From Ornithinibacillus salinisoli (lineage in GTDB: Bacteria; Bacillota; Bacilli; Bacillales; Amphibacillaceae): a DNA stretch of 64,000 nt. A program made the position numbers and the translations under genes. The notes under the pieces were generated by a model. It was given only the letters and a program-made list of their open reading frames with translations, ran no database searches and was not told the DNA's origin. The first letter of the stretch is position 1, and each line of letters starts with the position of its first letter. The stretch is from the NCBI RefSeq assembly GCF_042682545.1, contig NZ_JBHUHQ010000014.1; one strand, 5' to 3'. Shown here one piece after another: positions 8,436 through 16,519 of the stretch.

Positions 8436-9245
8436 ATGCAATTGTTATTAAATAAGGAATTTGCAAATTCACTGGAGAAATCGGAAGTAATCGTTTTAAA
8501 TTCGAGACTAACAGGTATCCAAGAACGTGCGGGAAACCCAATGGGAGTAGAGGTGAAAAAGTTCGGAAATGCAACTGCATTTACCGCACAAGGAATACCA
8601 GGTCCTTCTTATAATACGGTAAAGGGAATTACAGGAGATGATGTAGCATATCTTGATGAGATTATTTCATTCTATCAGGATAAGGACATTCCTGTAAGGT
8701 TCGAGATTAGCCCAGCATCAGCTACGCTGGAATTATTTCAACGGTTGCATAAACAAGGATTCTATCAAAGGGACTTTCATACAACATTATATGGGGCAGT
8801 AAACGATCTAAAAGTAAGTGAAGATGCATCTATAGCAATACGAATGTTGGAACAAGATGAGTTTGATCTGTATGCGGAACTTTATGTTAGAGGGTTTTCG
8901 ATGCCGGATTTTCTGAAGGAATTTGTTGCTCAAAATAATGAAGTATTACATAGCAAAGAACAGTGGCAATTTTATCTAGCGACGAAAGAAGATGATCCAG
9001 TTGGAATTGGGGTGCTTTTTGTAAAGGGTGGAATAGGAACCCTTGCAGCAGCAGCAACTGCTCCCGAATATAGAAACCAAGGTGTTCATCGCGCATTAGT
9101 TAGCTATAGAATAAAGGATGCAAAAAAATTAGGTTGTCAATTAATTGTCGGACAAGCTTCATTTGGAAGTACCAGTCAATGTAATATGGAGAGAGCCGGG
9201 TTGAGAATTGCTTATACAAAGGCAATCTGGGAGCAGAGCAAATAA
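8436..9245 (+). CDS. GNAT family N-acetyltransferase (third of three)
   Basis: A 269-aa GNAT protein, longer than the two before it because the acetyltransferase fold (about residues 130-268) is preceded by a degenerate GNAT-like half. Motif A is AAAATAPEYRNQGVHRALVS and motif B is QASFGSTSQCNMERAGLRI. This layout matches tandem-GNAT proteins of unknown substrate in Bacillaceae. ATG 8436 has a GGGGGA site and starts 17 nt after the previous stop, so the three genes form one transcription unit. Confidence 0.85.
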   Translation: MQLLLNKEFANSLEKSEVIVLNSRLTGIQERAGNPMGVEVKKFGNATAFTAQGIPGPSYNTVKGITGDDVAYLDEIISFYQDKDIPVRFEISPASATLELFQRLHKQGFYQRDFHTTLYGAVNDLKVSEDASIAIRMLEQDEFDLYAELYVRGFSMPDFLKEFVAQNNEVLHSKEQWQFYLATKEDDPVGIGVLFVKGGIGTLAAAATAPEYRNQGVHRALVSYRIKDAKKLGCQLIVGQASFGSTSQCNMERAGLRIAYTKAIWEQSK

Positions 9246-9256
9246 TTAAAATACTT

Positions 9257-9485
9257 TCGTTTTATCTGCCTTCCCAAAATGGAGAGGATGCGGACTTAGA
9301 AGCACGGCATAAATTTCCTGCTGTAAACCCATTTATTCTACCTCTTCTGTTCTCGAAGATGCGTATGTCGATCAAAGTCATTGTTTGTTGCAGAAGACTT
9401 TACGGGGCTTACTGGGAAATTAGTAAGTCTAAAAGATGTGTTGCATGACGTACGAAAAATAATAGTTGGAAATACGGGTTCATAG
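9257..9485 (+). pseudogene. Decayed coding remnant, possibly ATP synthase beta-like C-terminus
   Basis: This gene-free stretch (9246-9639) still reads like protein in pieces. Codons 9381-9482 give LFVAEDFTGLTGKLVSLKD and on to a TAG at 9483. This looks like the F1-ATPase beta C-terminal FVAExFTGxxGKYVxLKDT block. About 100 nt upstream, in another frame, HKFPAVNPF recalls the FPAVDPL motif. The parts are out of frame and separated by deletions, so this is a relic. The family assignment is from memory of the motif and is tentative. Confidence 0.35.
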
Positions 9486-9537
9486 GAAGTAAAAGAACTG
9501 ACTAATATCGGTAAAATATAATCGAAACCTAGTGAAG

Positions 9538-9584
9538 AAGCCTACTAAACTTTACAACGATAAAATTTAGTAGGCTTTGTAATT
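9538..9584. terminator. Intrinsic terminator, usable from both sides
   Basis: AAGCCTACTAAA pairs with TTTAGTAGGCTT around a 16-nt loop, then TGTAATTT. It lies between the remnant and the end of the minus-strand AAA ATPase gene. Confidence 0.6.
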
Positions 9585-9639
9585 TAATTTAATTCATAAT
9601 CTTGGATAAACGATTAAATTTGTCCAGGTATTCGCAGTG

Positions 9640-10905
9640 TCAAAACCCTAATCTATCAGTATTCCCAGCCAATTCCCAATCATTCTTTATTGTGTTTTTA
9701 TTATTTTTTTGCAGATCGGTAATGATCTTTTCAATCGTAACCTCCTGATCGTAATGCCATTGTAAAGCAATGGACATATAGAGTTCGTTCAGTTGTGCAA
9801 TGGATAAACCATTTGTTTTCTCAATAAGTTGGTTTAGTGTTTGTTCGTCTATAAATTTAGCGATTCCTTTTTTATGTAAATAGTTTCTTCGTAACAAATC
9901 ATCAGGTTGTTTTATTTCATAGGCGCGGTCAAAACGGCCGGCGCGATTGATTAAGGCCGGATCAATTTTTTCCGGATAATTGGTAGTACCTATTAAGAAA
10001 ATTCCTTCTTTCGTAGTTGCCCCATCTAATGTATTTAAAAACACGGATCGTGATTCTTTCGGCATAGAATCTATATCCTCAATAACGAGAATCATTGGGG
10101 CAAGCTTTGTTACTTTAGAAAATATTTCTTTAATAGAGTAGCTATGGGTGAATTCTGTGATTTGCCAATACACAATAGGTGCGGTAACGCTTTCAGCAAT
10201 TGATTTTACAAGGGTAGTTTTACCATTACCTGGACTACCGTATAATAGAATGCCGCGCTTATATGGTATGTCATAGGTTTTAAAAAATGTCCCACTATGA
10301 AGAAAAAATTCATCGATTGAACGAAAAATGTCTGTTTTAAGATCTTCAGCTAGCAAAATATCCTCACGTTGAATTTGCTTTGTAATCTGCTCTCTGGTCC
10401 TTTTAACCCCTTCTTCTGTATCAGTGAACACGGTAATCCCTTGAAGCATATATTGTCTTTGTATTTCGTGTGTATAATCTAAAAATTCTAGAACACTAGT
10501 ATCATTCTTGGCAAAAATGAAGTTCTCCATGTAATTATGCATACTTTGATATATTGGTATTGTTATAATTGCAACCTCGTATTTAGGAAAGTACAAGATG
10601 TTATTGTAGGTGGAAGGCTTTACCTCATACTTGTTTTCATTTGAATAGTAAACAGTGGCTGCCCCAGCAGAATCATAAATATTAGCTACCAATTCAATTT
10701 CTTCTGGATCATTCGCTAAAATATCTTCAGTAGCTTCCAATACATCTGTTAAACCTTCCTCTGCGTTGTAAAGTTTAAAAATCCCCCCATATTTATCGTT
10801 TAATCTTTCTCTTACTTTTTCAATAGCAAAAGCATAATTATAATAGTTTGGAAGTTTTGCGCTATCGATGTTGGCTAAATGAATTAACGGTTGATTTTTA
10901 CTCAT
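9640..10905 (-). CDS. AAA family ATPase, BCS1/YjoB-like
   Basis: About 421 aa with a ~200-residue N-terminal domain of its own kind and one AAA module in the C-terminal half. Walker A is GSPGNGKTT (near residue 225), Walker B is MILVIEDID, sensor 1 is GTTNYPEK, and the arginine finger region is NRAGRFDRAYE. Length and layout match B. subtilis YjoB, a sigma-W-regulated AAA protein with a suggested chaperone role; identity is inferred. ATG 10905 is preferred over 10911, since AAAGGA is then 7 nt away. TGAAAC, a sigma-W-like -35, lies upstream at 10965-10970 on the complement, but no CGTA -10 is seen. Confidence 0.8.
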   Translation of the reverse strand: MSKNQPLIHLANIDSAKLPNYYNYAFAIEKVRERLNDKYGGIFKLYNAEEGLTDVLEATEDILANDPEEIELVANIYDSAGAATVYYSNENKYEVKPSTYNNILYFPKYEVAIITIPIYQSMHNYMENFIFAKNDTSVLEFLDYTHEIQRQYMLQGITVFTDTEEGVKRTREQITKQIQREDILLAEDLKTDIFRSIDEFFLHSGTFFKTYDIPYKRGILLYGSPGNGKTTLVKSIAESVTAPIVYWQITEFTHSYSIKEIFSKVTKLAPMILVIEDIDSMPKESRSVFLNTLDGATTKEGIFLIGTTNYPEKIDPALINRAGRFDRAYEIKQPDDLLRRNYLHKKGIAKFIDEQTLNQLIEKTNGLSIAQLNELYMSIALQWHYDQEVTIEKIITDLQKNNKNTIKNDWELAGNTDRLGF

Positions 10906-11071
10906 CCACATTTCCTTTCTTGTATAAGAATGTTCTGATTATTTTAGAATAACACATCATAATAGTTTCAGGCTAGGCTTAATTATCCTACGTCCTTCCA
11001 TTAAGAAATGTTTCCTTTTATTTTTAGCTACTGCGTGTAATAATAAGAATAAAAGTTGATAGGATGAAAAT

Positions 11072-12268
11072 ATGAGTAGTGTAATGGAATTAATAGTGAA
11101 TCCAAAATATGTAAACAAATTTAAGCAAGGCTATCCGTTAGTTCATAAGGATTCGATTGCTAATTTAGATAAACTAAAGGAAGAGGGAAGTCTGTTTCAT
11201 TTAGTTGATCCAACTAGAAACTTTATAGCAAAAGGCTATTATGGAATCCAAAATAAGGGTGTTGGTTGGGTTTTATCCCATCGTATTGGAGAAAAAATTG
11301 ATATTATTTTCTTTAAAGAAAAGATTTCAGATGCCATGAAAAAACGAGAATCTTTTTATAAAGATTCAGAGACTAATACTTTTCGGATATTTAACGGTGA
11401 AGGTGATGGTATCGGAGGTTTTACTATTGATTATTTCGACGGGTACTATTTAATCAATTGGTATAGTGAAGGAATTTACTCGTTTAAAGATCAAGTAATT
11501 CGTGCATTTGATGAGCTAACGGACTATAAAGGTATTTATGAAAAGAAGCGGTTTGATACAAAAGGTAAATATATTGATGATGATGATTTTGTAAAAGGTG
11601 AGCGTGGAGAGTTTCCAATTATCGTCAAGGAAAATGGGATCAATTATGCTGTTTACTTGAATGATGGTGCAATGGTAGGTATCTTTCTTGACCAGCGTGA
11701 TGTTAGAAATGTAATTAGAGAAAAATATGCGATGGATAAAAACGTTCTAAACACTTTTTCCTATACTGGAGCCTTTTCGGTAGCTGCCGCTTTAGGTGGA
11801 GCTGCGAAGACTACGAGTGTGGACTTAGCAAAACGAAGTAAAAGTAAGACAATCGAACAATTTAGTGTAAATGGAATAGATTATGAAGCACAGGATATTG
11901 TGGTGATGGATGTATTTGATTATTTCAAGTATGCCAATAGAAAAGATCTGAAATTTGATTTGGTTATCCTGGATCCACCTAGTTTTGCACGATCTAAAAA
12001 ACGGACATTTAGTTCCTCGAAGGATTATCCAACATTGATTAAGGATGCGATCTTAGTTACGGAGAAGAACGGCGTTATTGTTGCTTCGACAAATAACGCA
12101 ACATTTGGTATGAAAAAATTCAAGGGATTTGTAGAACAAGCATGTAAAGATACTGGTACAACGTATAAAATTATCGAATCATTTAATTTGCCGAAGGATT
12201 TCCAGACATCTTCAGATTATCCAGAAGGAAATTACTTGAAAGTGTTATTTATTAAGAAGACTAGCTAG
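11072..12268 (+). CDS. Class I SAM-dependent 23S rRNA m5C methyltransferase-like (RlmI family)
   Basis: A 398-aa protein with an N-terminal PUA-like domain (about 1-75), a central EEHEE-like domain and a Rossmann methyltransferase domain (about 190-398). SAM motif I is LNTFSYTGAFSVAAALGGA, acidic motif II is TTSVDLAKRS, and the catalytic motif is LDPPSFARSK. The end STNNATFGMKKF fits the RlmI/YwbD/YccW family. These enzymes methylate a cytosine of 23S rRNA; the exact site in Bacillaceae is not settled. Stand-alone gene; ATG 11072 behind AGGATG, or ATG 11084 in frame. Confidence 0.85.
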   Translation: MSSVMELIVNPKYVNKFKQGYPLVHKDSIANLDKLKEEGSLFHLVDPTRNFIAKGYYGIQNKGVGWVLSHRIGEKIDIIFFKEKISDAMKKRESFYKDSETNTFRIFNGEGDGIGGFTIDYFDGYYLINWYSEGIYSFKDQVIRAFDELTDYKGIYEKKRFDTKGKYIDDDDFVKGERGEFPIIVKENGINYAVYLNDGAMVGIFLDQRDVRNVIREKYAMDKNVLNTFSYTGAFSVAAALGGAAKTTSVDLAKRSKSKTIEQFSVNGIDYEAQDIVVMDVFDYFKYANRKDLKFDLVILDPPSFARSKKRTFSSSKDYPTLIKDAILVTEKNGVIVASTNNATFGMKKFKGFVEQACKDTGTTYKIIESFNLPKDFQTSSDYPEGNYLKVLFIKKTS

Positions 12269-12304
12269 AGTTCTAGGTCGTTAGGATAAAAGTGTTTTAG
12301 TCAA

Positions 12305-12445
12305 TGAAAAATCCGAACTATTTTTCTTTTGGATTGTTTTCGTACTTTGTTGCTAATCATATATAAACTGCCAAACGGTCGTTCATAAAAGTGATGAAAG
12401 CCCGAATGGAGATAATAAAGAGCCAAACAGTCGTTCATAGCAGTA
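12305..12445 (-). repeat. Dispersed intergenic repeat, family C, copy 1
   Basis: Read on the minus strand this has two units beginning GAACGACYGTTTGGC spaced 52 nt apart, with CTCCATTCGGGCTTTCATCAC between them. GATTAGCAACAAAGTACG and CCAAAAGAAAAAT follow. The same order and the same 52-nt spacing recur at 22658-22830, and the last part recurs at 51637-51690. Confidence 0.75.
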
Positions 12446-12529
12446 ATGTCCCAGGCTCTTTTACATTTGAAACTTTTTTCATGCAAAATGCGTAATACTC
12501 GTATAAAGCAAAAGAAGAGGAGTGATCTT

Positions 12530-12667
12530 TTGGGTGGGGTAGTATTTGTAGGCTGTATGTTTCTTGGAATCGGTCTTGGGATGTTATTCGAAAATATAGC
12601 TGCGGGAACCATGATTGGCATGGGAGTTGGCTTTTTAGGAACAGCATTTACGAGAAAAAGAAAATAG
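12530..12667 (+). CDS. Small glycine-rich membrane protein
   Basis: A 45-aa protein (MGGVVFVGCMFLGIGLG...) that is almost one long glycine-rich hydrophobic hairpin ending in TRKRK. TTG 12530 is chosen because AGGAGT lies 7 nt upstream; ATG 12488 lacks a site. It is a clear paralogue of the 48-aa protein at 15619: both share L(I/L)GM(V/L)F(G/E)N(L/I)(E/A)AG(G/T)(T/M)IG(L/M)G. The motif suggests two glycine-zipper helices, but no function is known. A strong terminator follows. Confidence 0.6.
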   Translation: MGGVVFVGCMFLGIGLGMLFENIAAGTMIGMGVGFLGTAFTRKRK

Positions 12668-12691
12668 TTAAGGAAATAATAAATAAATCGT

Positions 12692-12728
12692 AAAAAGTGC
12701 CTTCCAATTTTGGAAGGCACTTTTTTTA
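12692..12728 (+). terminator. Intrinsic terminator
   Basis: AAAAAGTGCCTTCCAA pairs with TTGGAAGGCACTTTTT around a 2-nt loop with further T residues. Confidence 0.85.
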
Positions 12729-12824
12729 GGAATTGGACATATTTACCTTGATTTGTGATTATACTTATTATATACTACATTACAACACTAATGCACTATG
12801 TTTGTGAGGGGGGACAGTTGACTA

Positions 12825-13208
12825 ATGCTGAATGCAGATGCTTCAAAACCTATATATATCCAAATAGCCGAATGGATTGAAACAGAGATATTGAACGGAA
12901 ACTTTCAGGAGGATGAAAAGGTCTTTTCGCAGTATAAACTTGCGGAAATGTTTACAATTAATCCTGCAACTGCTGCAAAGGGATTGAATTTACTTTATGA
13001 AGAAAATATTCTCTACAACAAGAGAGGACTCGGAAAGTTTGTTTCACATCATGCAAGGTCAATTATTATGGATAAACGAAAAAACCAAAAGTTGAAAGGA
13101 CTCATTCAAGAGGTAGTGCTAGAAGCTGAACGGTTGGATGTTGATGAGGCTGAGCTTTATCGAATGATTCAGTCTATCAAAAAAGAACGTGAGGAGGATG
13201 GGGAATGA
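12825..13208 (+). CDS. GntR family regulator, YtrA subfamily
   Basis: A 127-aa regulator with an N-terminal winged helix (about residues 8-75: KPIYIQIAEWIETEILNGNF, then YKLAEMFTINPATAAKGLNLL) and a short two-helix C-terminal dimerisation tail. Short length without an effector domain defines the YtrA group, which represses adjacent ABC transporter operons. ATG 12825 follows GAGGGGGGA. Its stop overlaps the ABC ATPase start, so it heads a four-gene operon. No clear operator palindrome was identified. Confidence 0.88.
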   Translation: MLNADASKPIYIQIAEWIETEILNGNFQEDEKVFSQYKLAEMFTINPATAAKGLNLLYEENILYNKRGLGKFVSHHARSIIMDKRKNQKLKGLIQEVVLEAERLDVDEAELYRMIQSIKKEREEDGE

Positions 13209-14107
13209 ATGTAGTTGCGTGTAAAGAATTAACGAAGCAATATGGAGAAAATAAAGCATTGGATGGCTTAACTTTTACGTTAAATGAAAATACCATTACA
13301 GGATTAATAGGAAGAAATGGTGCAGGTAAGACTACGTTGCTAAAAATATTAGCAGGATTTTGGTATGAAACATCGGGGGATGTTCAAGTGTTTTCCGTTC
13401 ACCCTTTTAATAGCCTTTCTGTTTCAGCAAATACCGTATTTATTGATGATCAGATGACATTTTCTAATTCATTAACACTGAAGGAATTGCTAAACGAAGC
13501 AGATAGATTTTATGAAAATTGGGATACAGACTTGGCTGAACGACTATTTCAATATTTTGGTTTTGACCCCTATGAGATCCATGAAAATCTATCAAAAGGA
13601 AAAAAGAGTACATTTAATATGATTATCGGATTGGCTGCCAAATGTGCACTAACGATTTTTGATGAACCAACAACAGGAATGGATGCTGCTGTGCGGAAGG
13701 ATTTCTACCGAGCATTGTTAAAAGATTATCTAGCGCATCCTCGAACAATAATCATATCTAGCCATCATCTAGATGAAGTAGAGGATGTATTAGAAGATGT
13801 TTTATTAATTAACGAAGGTAAAGACTATTTACATTTACCAATTGATGAGCTCAAGGAGTATGCAGTTGGCCTAAGTGGAAAATCAGCAATTGTTCGGCAA
13901 TGGATAAGCAATAAAGAAGTGATCTATAGCCAAAATGTTGGCTTTGACAATTCCTATGTTGTCGTGAAGAATGATTTTGAACATGAGTCAGCAAAAAGAC
14001 TTGGAATGGAAGTATCACCTGTAACACCGAGTGACTTATGTGTCTATTTAACGAATCAGACAGAGGGGGGAATCGACGATGTCTTTAACAAGCGTGACCC
14101 TAAGTAA
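13205..14107 (+). CDS. ABC transporter ATP-binding protein
   Basis: A 300-aa nucleotide-binding subunit. Walker A is GRNGAGKTT (about residues 37-45), the signature is the divergent LSKGKKST, Walker B is LTIFDEPTTG, and the H-loop is SSHHLDEVED. The ~80-residue C-terminal extension is typical of ATPases in YtrA-controlled ABC-2 systems. ATGA overlap with the GntR gene and overlap with the next permease show co-translation. It likely energises the exporter formed by 14079-14825. Substrate unknown; in B. subtilis such operons respond to cell-wall antibiotics. Confidence 0.88.
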   Translation: MNVVACKELTKQYGENKALDGLTFTLNENTITGLIGRNGAGKTTLLKILAGFWYETSGDVQVFSVHPFNSLSVSANTVFIDDQMTFSNSLTLKELLNEADRFYENWDTDLAERLFQYFGFDPYEIHENLSKGKKSTFNMIIGLAAKCALTIFDEPTTGMDAAVRKDFYRALLKDYLAHPRTIIISSHHLDEVEDVLEDVLLINEGKDYLHLPIDELKEYAVGLSGKSAIVRQWISNKEVIYSQNVGFDNSYVVVKNDFEHESAKRLGMEVSPVTPSDLCVYLTNQTEGGIDDVFNKRDPK

Positions 14108-14825
14108 TGTTGTGAAAAAGCAGTATGCATTTAAAATGAAGTCGTTTATGGGCGTGTTTACCTCATTAGTTGTCATGCAAATATTGGCGATAATCTTTTC
14201 TCTAAATGGAGTAGCATCAAGTGGTGGAAGTATAAATGGAAACGTTGTGCATGTTCAATATTACTCGGCTGATACGGTCATTGCATTTACAATGTTGTGG
14301 GCATTTATCAATGCCATAATCATAACGACTAAGGCATATCGTGAAGATGACTTTGCTTTTGTTACAAATCGGTTGAGTAGTAATTTATCGAATATTGCTT
14401 TTCTGGTCACTGCTAGTCTTATAGGGGCAATTACGGCTATTTTGTCTAGTTTTTTACTAAAAGTAATTTTATATTTTGTTTTTCAGTTGGAGTCTACGAT
14501 TAATGCAGGAGCGTATTTCGATTCTATAGAGTTCGTTGCAGGAGTTGTGACAACATTTTTGTTTGTTTTGTTGTTTAGTTCCATTGGATATGTTATTGGA
14601 TCCATTGTACAAACTAACAAACTATTTTTGTTTATCATCCCTGTATTATTTTTCGGAATGTTAGTCCCTGTTTCTAGAAATGGATACAACATCATGATCT
14701 ATTCTTTCAATTTTTATTTTCAAGAAGCATCCTTTGTATTCACCGTTCTTAAAGTTTTCATAACTGTAATTGTTCTATTCGCTGCGGCAATCGCTTTAAT
14801 GAATCGAAAGGAGGTTAGGAAATGA
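14079..14825 (+). CDS. ABC-2 type permease
   Basis: A 248-aa membrane protein with six hydrophobic segments (near residues 20-42, 62-80, 105-130, 145-165, 175-195, 215-238). It has no recognisable motif beyond ABC-2 permease topology. The start overlaps the ATPase gene by 29 bp and has GAGGGGGGA upstream. Its stop overlaps the next gene as ATGA. It is the likely membrane partner of the preceding ATPase. Confidence 0.8.
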   Translation: MSLTSVTLSNVVKKQYAFKMKSFMGVFTSLVVMQILAIIFSLNGVASSGGSINGNVVHVQYYSADTVIAFTMLWAFINAIIITTKAYREDDFAFVTNRLSSNLSNIAFLVTASLIGAITAILSSFLLKVILYFVFQLESTINAGAYFDSIEFVAGVVTTFLFVLLFSSIGYVIGSIVQTNKLFLFIIPVLFFGMLVPVSRNGYNIMIYSFNFYFQEASFVFTVLKVFITVIVLFAAAIALMNRKEVRK

Positions 14826-15529
14826 GTGCAGCTTATATGCCAATCATAATTCTAGCTATACTGATGATATTTTTGATTTCTATAGCAACAGGTATCTTGA
14901 ATCGAAAAAGTAAAATATTTTCATACGTTAAAACACAATGGTTACTGATCGGCTATGTTAGTGTGCTGATCATCTCTGTTGCCCTATATTTTTTCATTCC
15001 ACACGAGAGCAGTTCGGGCGAAAGTATTGCAGTCAAAGACATTCCTGATTTATACATGGAAGCCGGAAATGGTACACTCCTAGATATCGATTCGAGATAT
15101 ATTGCGAATAAGTGGGAATATAATTATGAGAATGATTCCCTAACATTGAATGCACACTACATGGAGGAAGCAAATGGTGTATCTACCTATATTCAAAAAC
15201 GTGATGATTCTACAGACAAGATAGAAGTGATTTATTATCGAACGCCGACAATTTTAGCCGGAGGAATCGATATTACGGATCGCTTCCCTCCGCTTGACAT
15301 TGACTTGTCAGCGGATGTATTAACGTACGAAAACAATGATCCAGTAGACGTGGAATTTATCGGTTATAAAAAGGAATTTCCTTTTACACAACATACAGGG
15401 GAAAAATTGGAAGGCTGGATGGAAACAACGTACCGTCATCGAGGAAAAGAAATTGTATTACTCCGTATTCCACAAGATTTAAATATGGAATATGAACCTC
15501 AAATGGATGTACAGTTTGTTGAGTGGTAA
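14822..15529 (+). CDS. Operon membrane protein, extracytoplasmic domain
   Basis: A 235-aa protein with two N-terminal hydrophobic segments (about 5-25 and 40-60) and a ~170-residue, probably extracytoplasmic, domain that is mostly polar and acidic. No known domain recognised. The ATGA overlap with the permease shows it belongs to the GntR-ABC operon, where it may act as an accessory or sensor subunit. That role is inferred from position only. Confidence 0.7.
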   Translation: MSAAYMPIIILAILMIFLISIATGILNRKSKIFSYVKTQWLLIGYVSVLIISVALYFFIPHESSSGESIAVKDIPDLYMEAGNGTLLDIDSRYIANKWEYNYENDSLTLNAHYMEEANGVSTYIQKRDDSTDKIEVIYYRTPTILAGGIDITDRFPPLDIDLSADVLTYENNDPVDVEFIGYKKEFPFTQHTGEKLEGWMETTYRHRGKEIVLLRIPQDLNMEYEPQMDVQFVEW

Positions 15530-15618
15530 ATATTTTGGGAAAGCGAATGAAAGATAGAACGAAAAATGCTTTTAATTAATAAACTAATACAAACGACTAG
15601 GCATTTGGGGTGCTAATC

Positions 15619-15765
15619 ATGCAATATGAACGAGCAGGTTTTGCTTTAATTAGTTGTTTGTTAGTTGGTACATTGATTGGAATGGTCTTCGGTAATTTAG
15701 AGGCTGGAGGAACAATCGGCCTTGGTGCAGGAATGTTAGCCATCGTACTCCTGCGTAAAAATTGA
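15619..15765 (+). CDS. Small glycine-rich membrane protein, paralogue
   Basis: A 48-aa protein starting MQYERAGFALISCLLVG and ending LLRKN. Its two-helix glycine-rich core matches the 45-aa protein at 12530 position by position, with the same basic C-terminus. There is GGGGTG 9 nt before the ATG, and a strong terminator directly after the stop. The pair brackets the GntR-ABC operon, suggesting a duplication or a related role. Function unknown. Confidence 0.6.
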   Translation: MQYERAGFALISCLLVGTLIGMVFGNLEAGGTIGLGAGMLAIVLLRKN

Positions 15766-15808
15766 AAAACAGGTCACATCTTGCCTGATTGGATGTGACC
15801 TGTTTTTT
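15766..15808 (+). terminator. Intrinsic terminator
   Basis: AAAACAGGTCACATC pairs with GATGTGACCTGTTTT around an 11-nt loop, followed by TT. Confidence 0.85.
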
Positions 15809-15867
15809 GATGATCTAGGAAATTATAATATTTAATGCCTGTGGATACTTCTTGGCAGGAACAGCCA

Positions 15868-16018
15868 CGTCCAGCTCCAGTGCCCAGCGACTAGCGCAAC
15901 TTCCCTCACCTTCGTACGATAAGTCAACATCGGCTTCCTTCGGGCGCCGTGTTTCCTTTATCTCCTACGGCTCAGTCCAGTTCGTACGTCGCTAAACGGG
16001 CGCTTGCGCTTTTGTTCT
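15868..16018. repeat. Dispersed Bacillaceae intergenic repeat (GTCCAGCTCCAG type)
   Basis: GC-rich block beginning GTCCAGCTCCAGTGCC and ending CGCTTGCGCTTTTGTTC, with inner words CTTCGTACGATAAGTCAAC and CTCCTACGGCTCAGTCC. I know this text as a multi-copy intergenic repeat of Oceanobacillus, Virgibacillus and related genomes. Its function is not established. Only one copy lies in this window. Confidence 0.65.
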
Positions 16019-16040
16019 TTCTATTGATGTCAAATAACCA

Positions 16041-16418
16041 CTAATGTTGTTCTTTTGAAGAATAAAAGTCAAACGTATCCATCGCTAATGTTACCCCTTG
16101 GGAAAATGCAGCTCCACCACCTAAAGCGGAACATACTGCAACAGTTTCCATTAACTCTTCCTCTGTCACACCATGTTCCACAGCACCCTTCGTATGGTAG
16201 ATGATACAATATTCGTCTTGGGCATACATGCTGATACCAAGTGCCATTAATTGTTTTTGTTTTTGATCTAAGGCCCCTTTTTCAAAACATGCGTCAGTAA
16301 ACTTGAAATAACTTTTCGTTACCTCTGGTAAACTTTTTTCAAATCGACTACTTCCATGTTTGTAATCGAGAAGGGATTGATCAAAATAATTTTCCATTTC
16401 CTCATTGTTCATATCCAT
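16041..16418 (-). CDS. Carboxymuconolactone decarboxylase (AhpD-like) family protein
   Basis: A 125-aa all-helical protein of the CMD/AhpD superfamily. The signature CIIYHTKGAVEHGVTEEELME keeps Cys-x3-His, but the first Cys of the AhpD CxxC pair is replaced (EYCIIYH), so peroxidase-reductase activity is doubtful. ATG 16418 is chosen over GTG 16427 because GGATGGAG is 8 nt away. It is transcribed alone toward a repeat. The physiological substrate is unknown. Confidence 0.82.
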   Translation of the reverse strand: MDMNNEEMENYFDQSLLDYKHGSSRFEKSLPEVTKSYFKFTDACFEKGALDQKQKQLMALGISMYAQDEYCIIYHTKGAVEHGVTEEELMETVAVCSALGGGAAFSQGVTLAMDTFDFYSSKEQH

Positions 16419-16519
16419 GTGGTACACTCCATCCGTTAATATTTTCCTACATAGTATATGCTCTGAAAAATAGATGAAAAATATGTATGTAAGAAAATGG
16501 AATGAAGTATAATTATCTT

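Noticed and set aside
10965..10970. Sigma-W promoter for the AAA ATPase gene
   Set aside because: TGAAAC is present, but no CGTA-like -10 box is found at 15-17 nt, so I do not list it as a feature.
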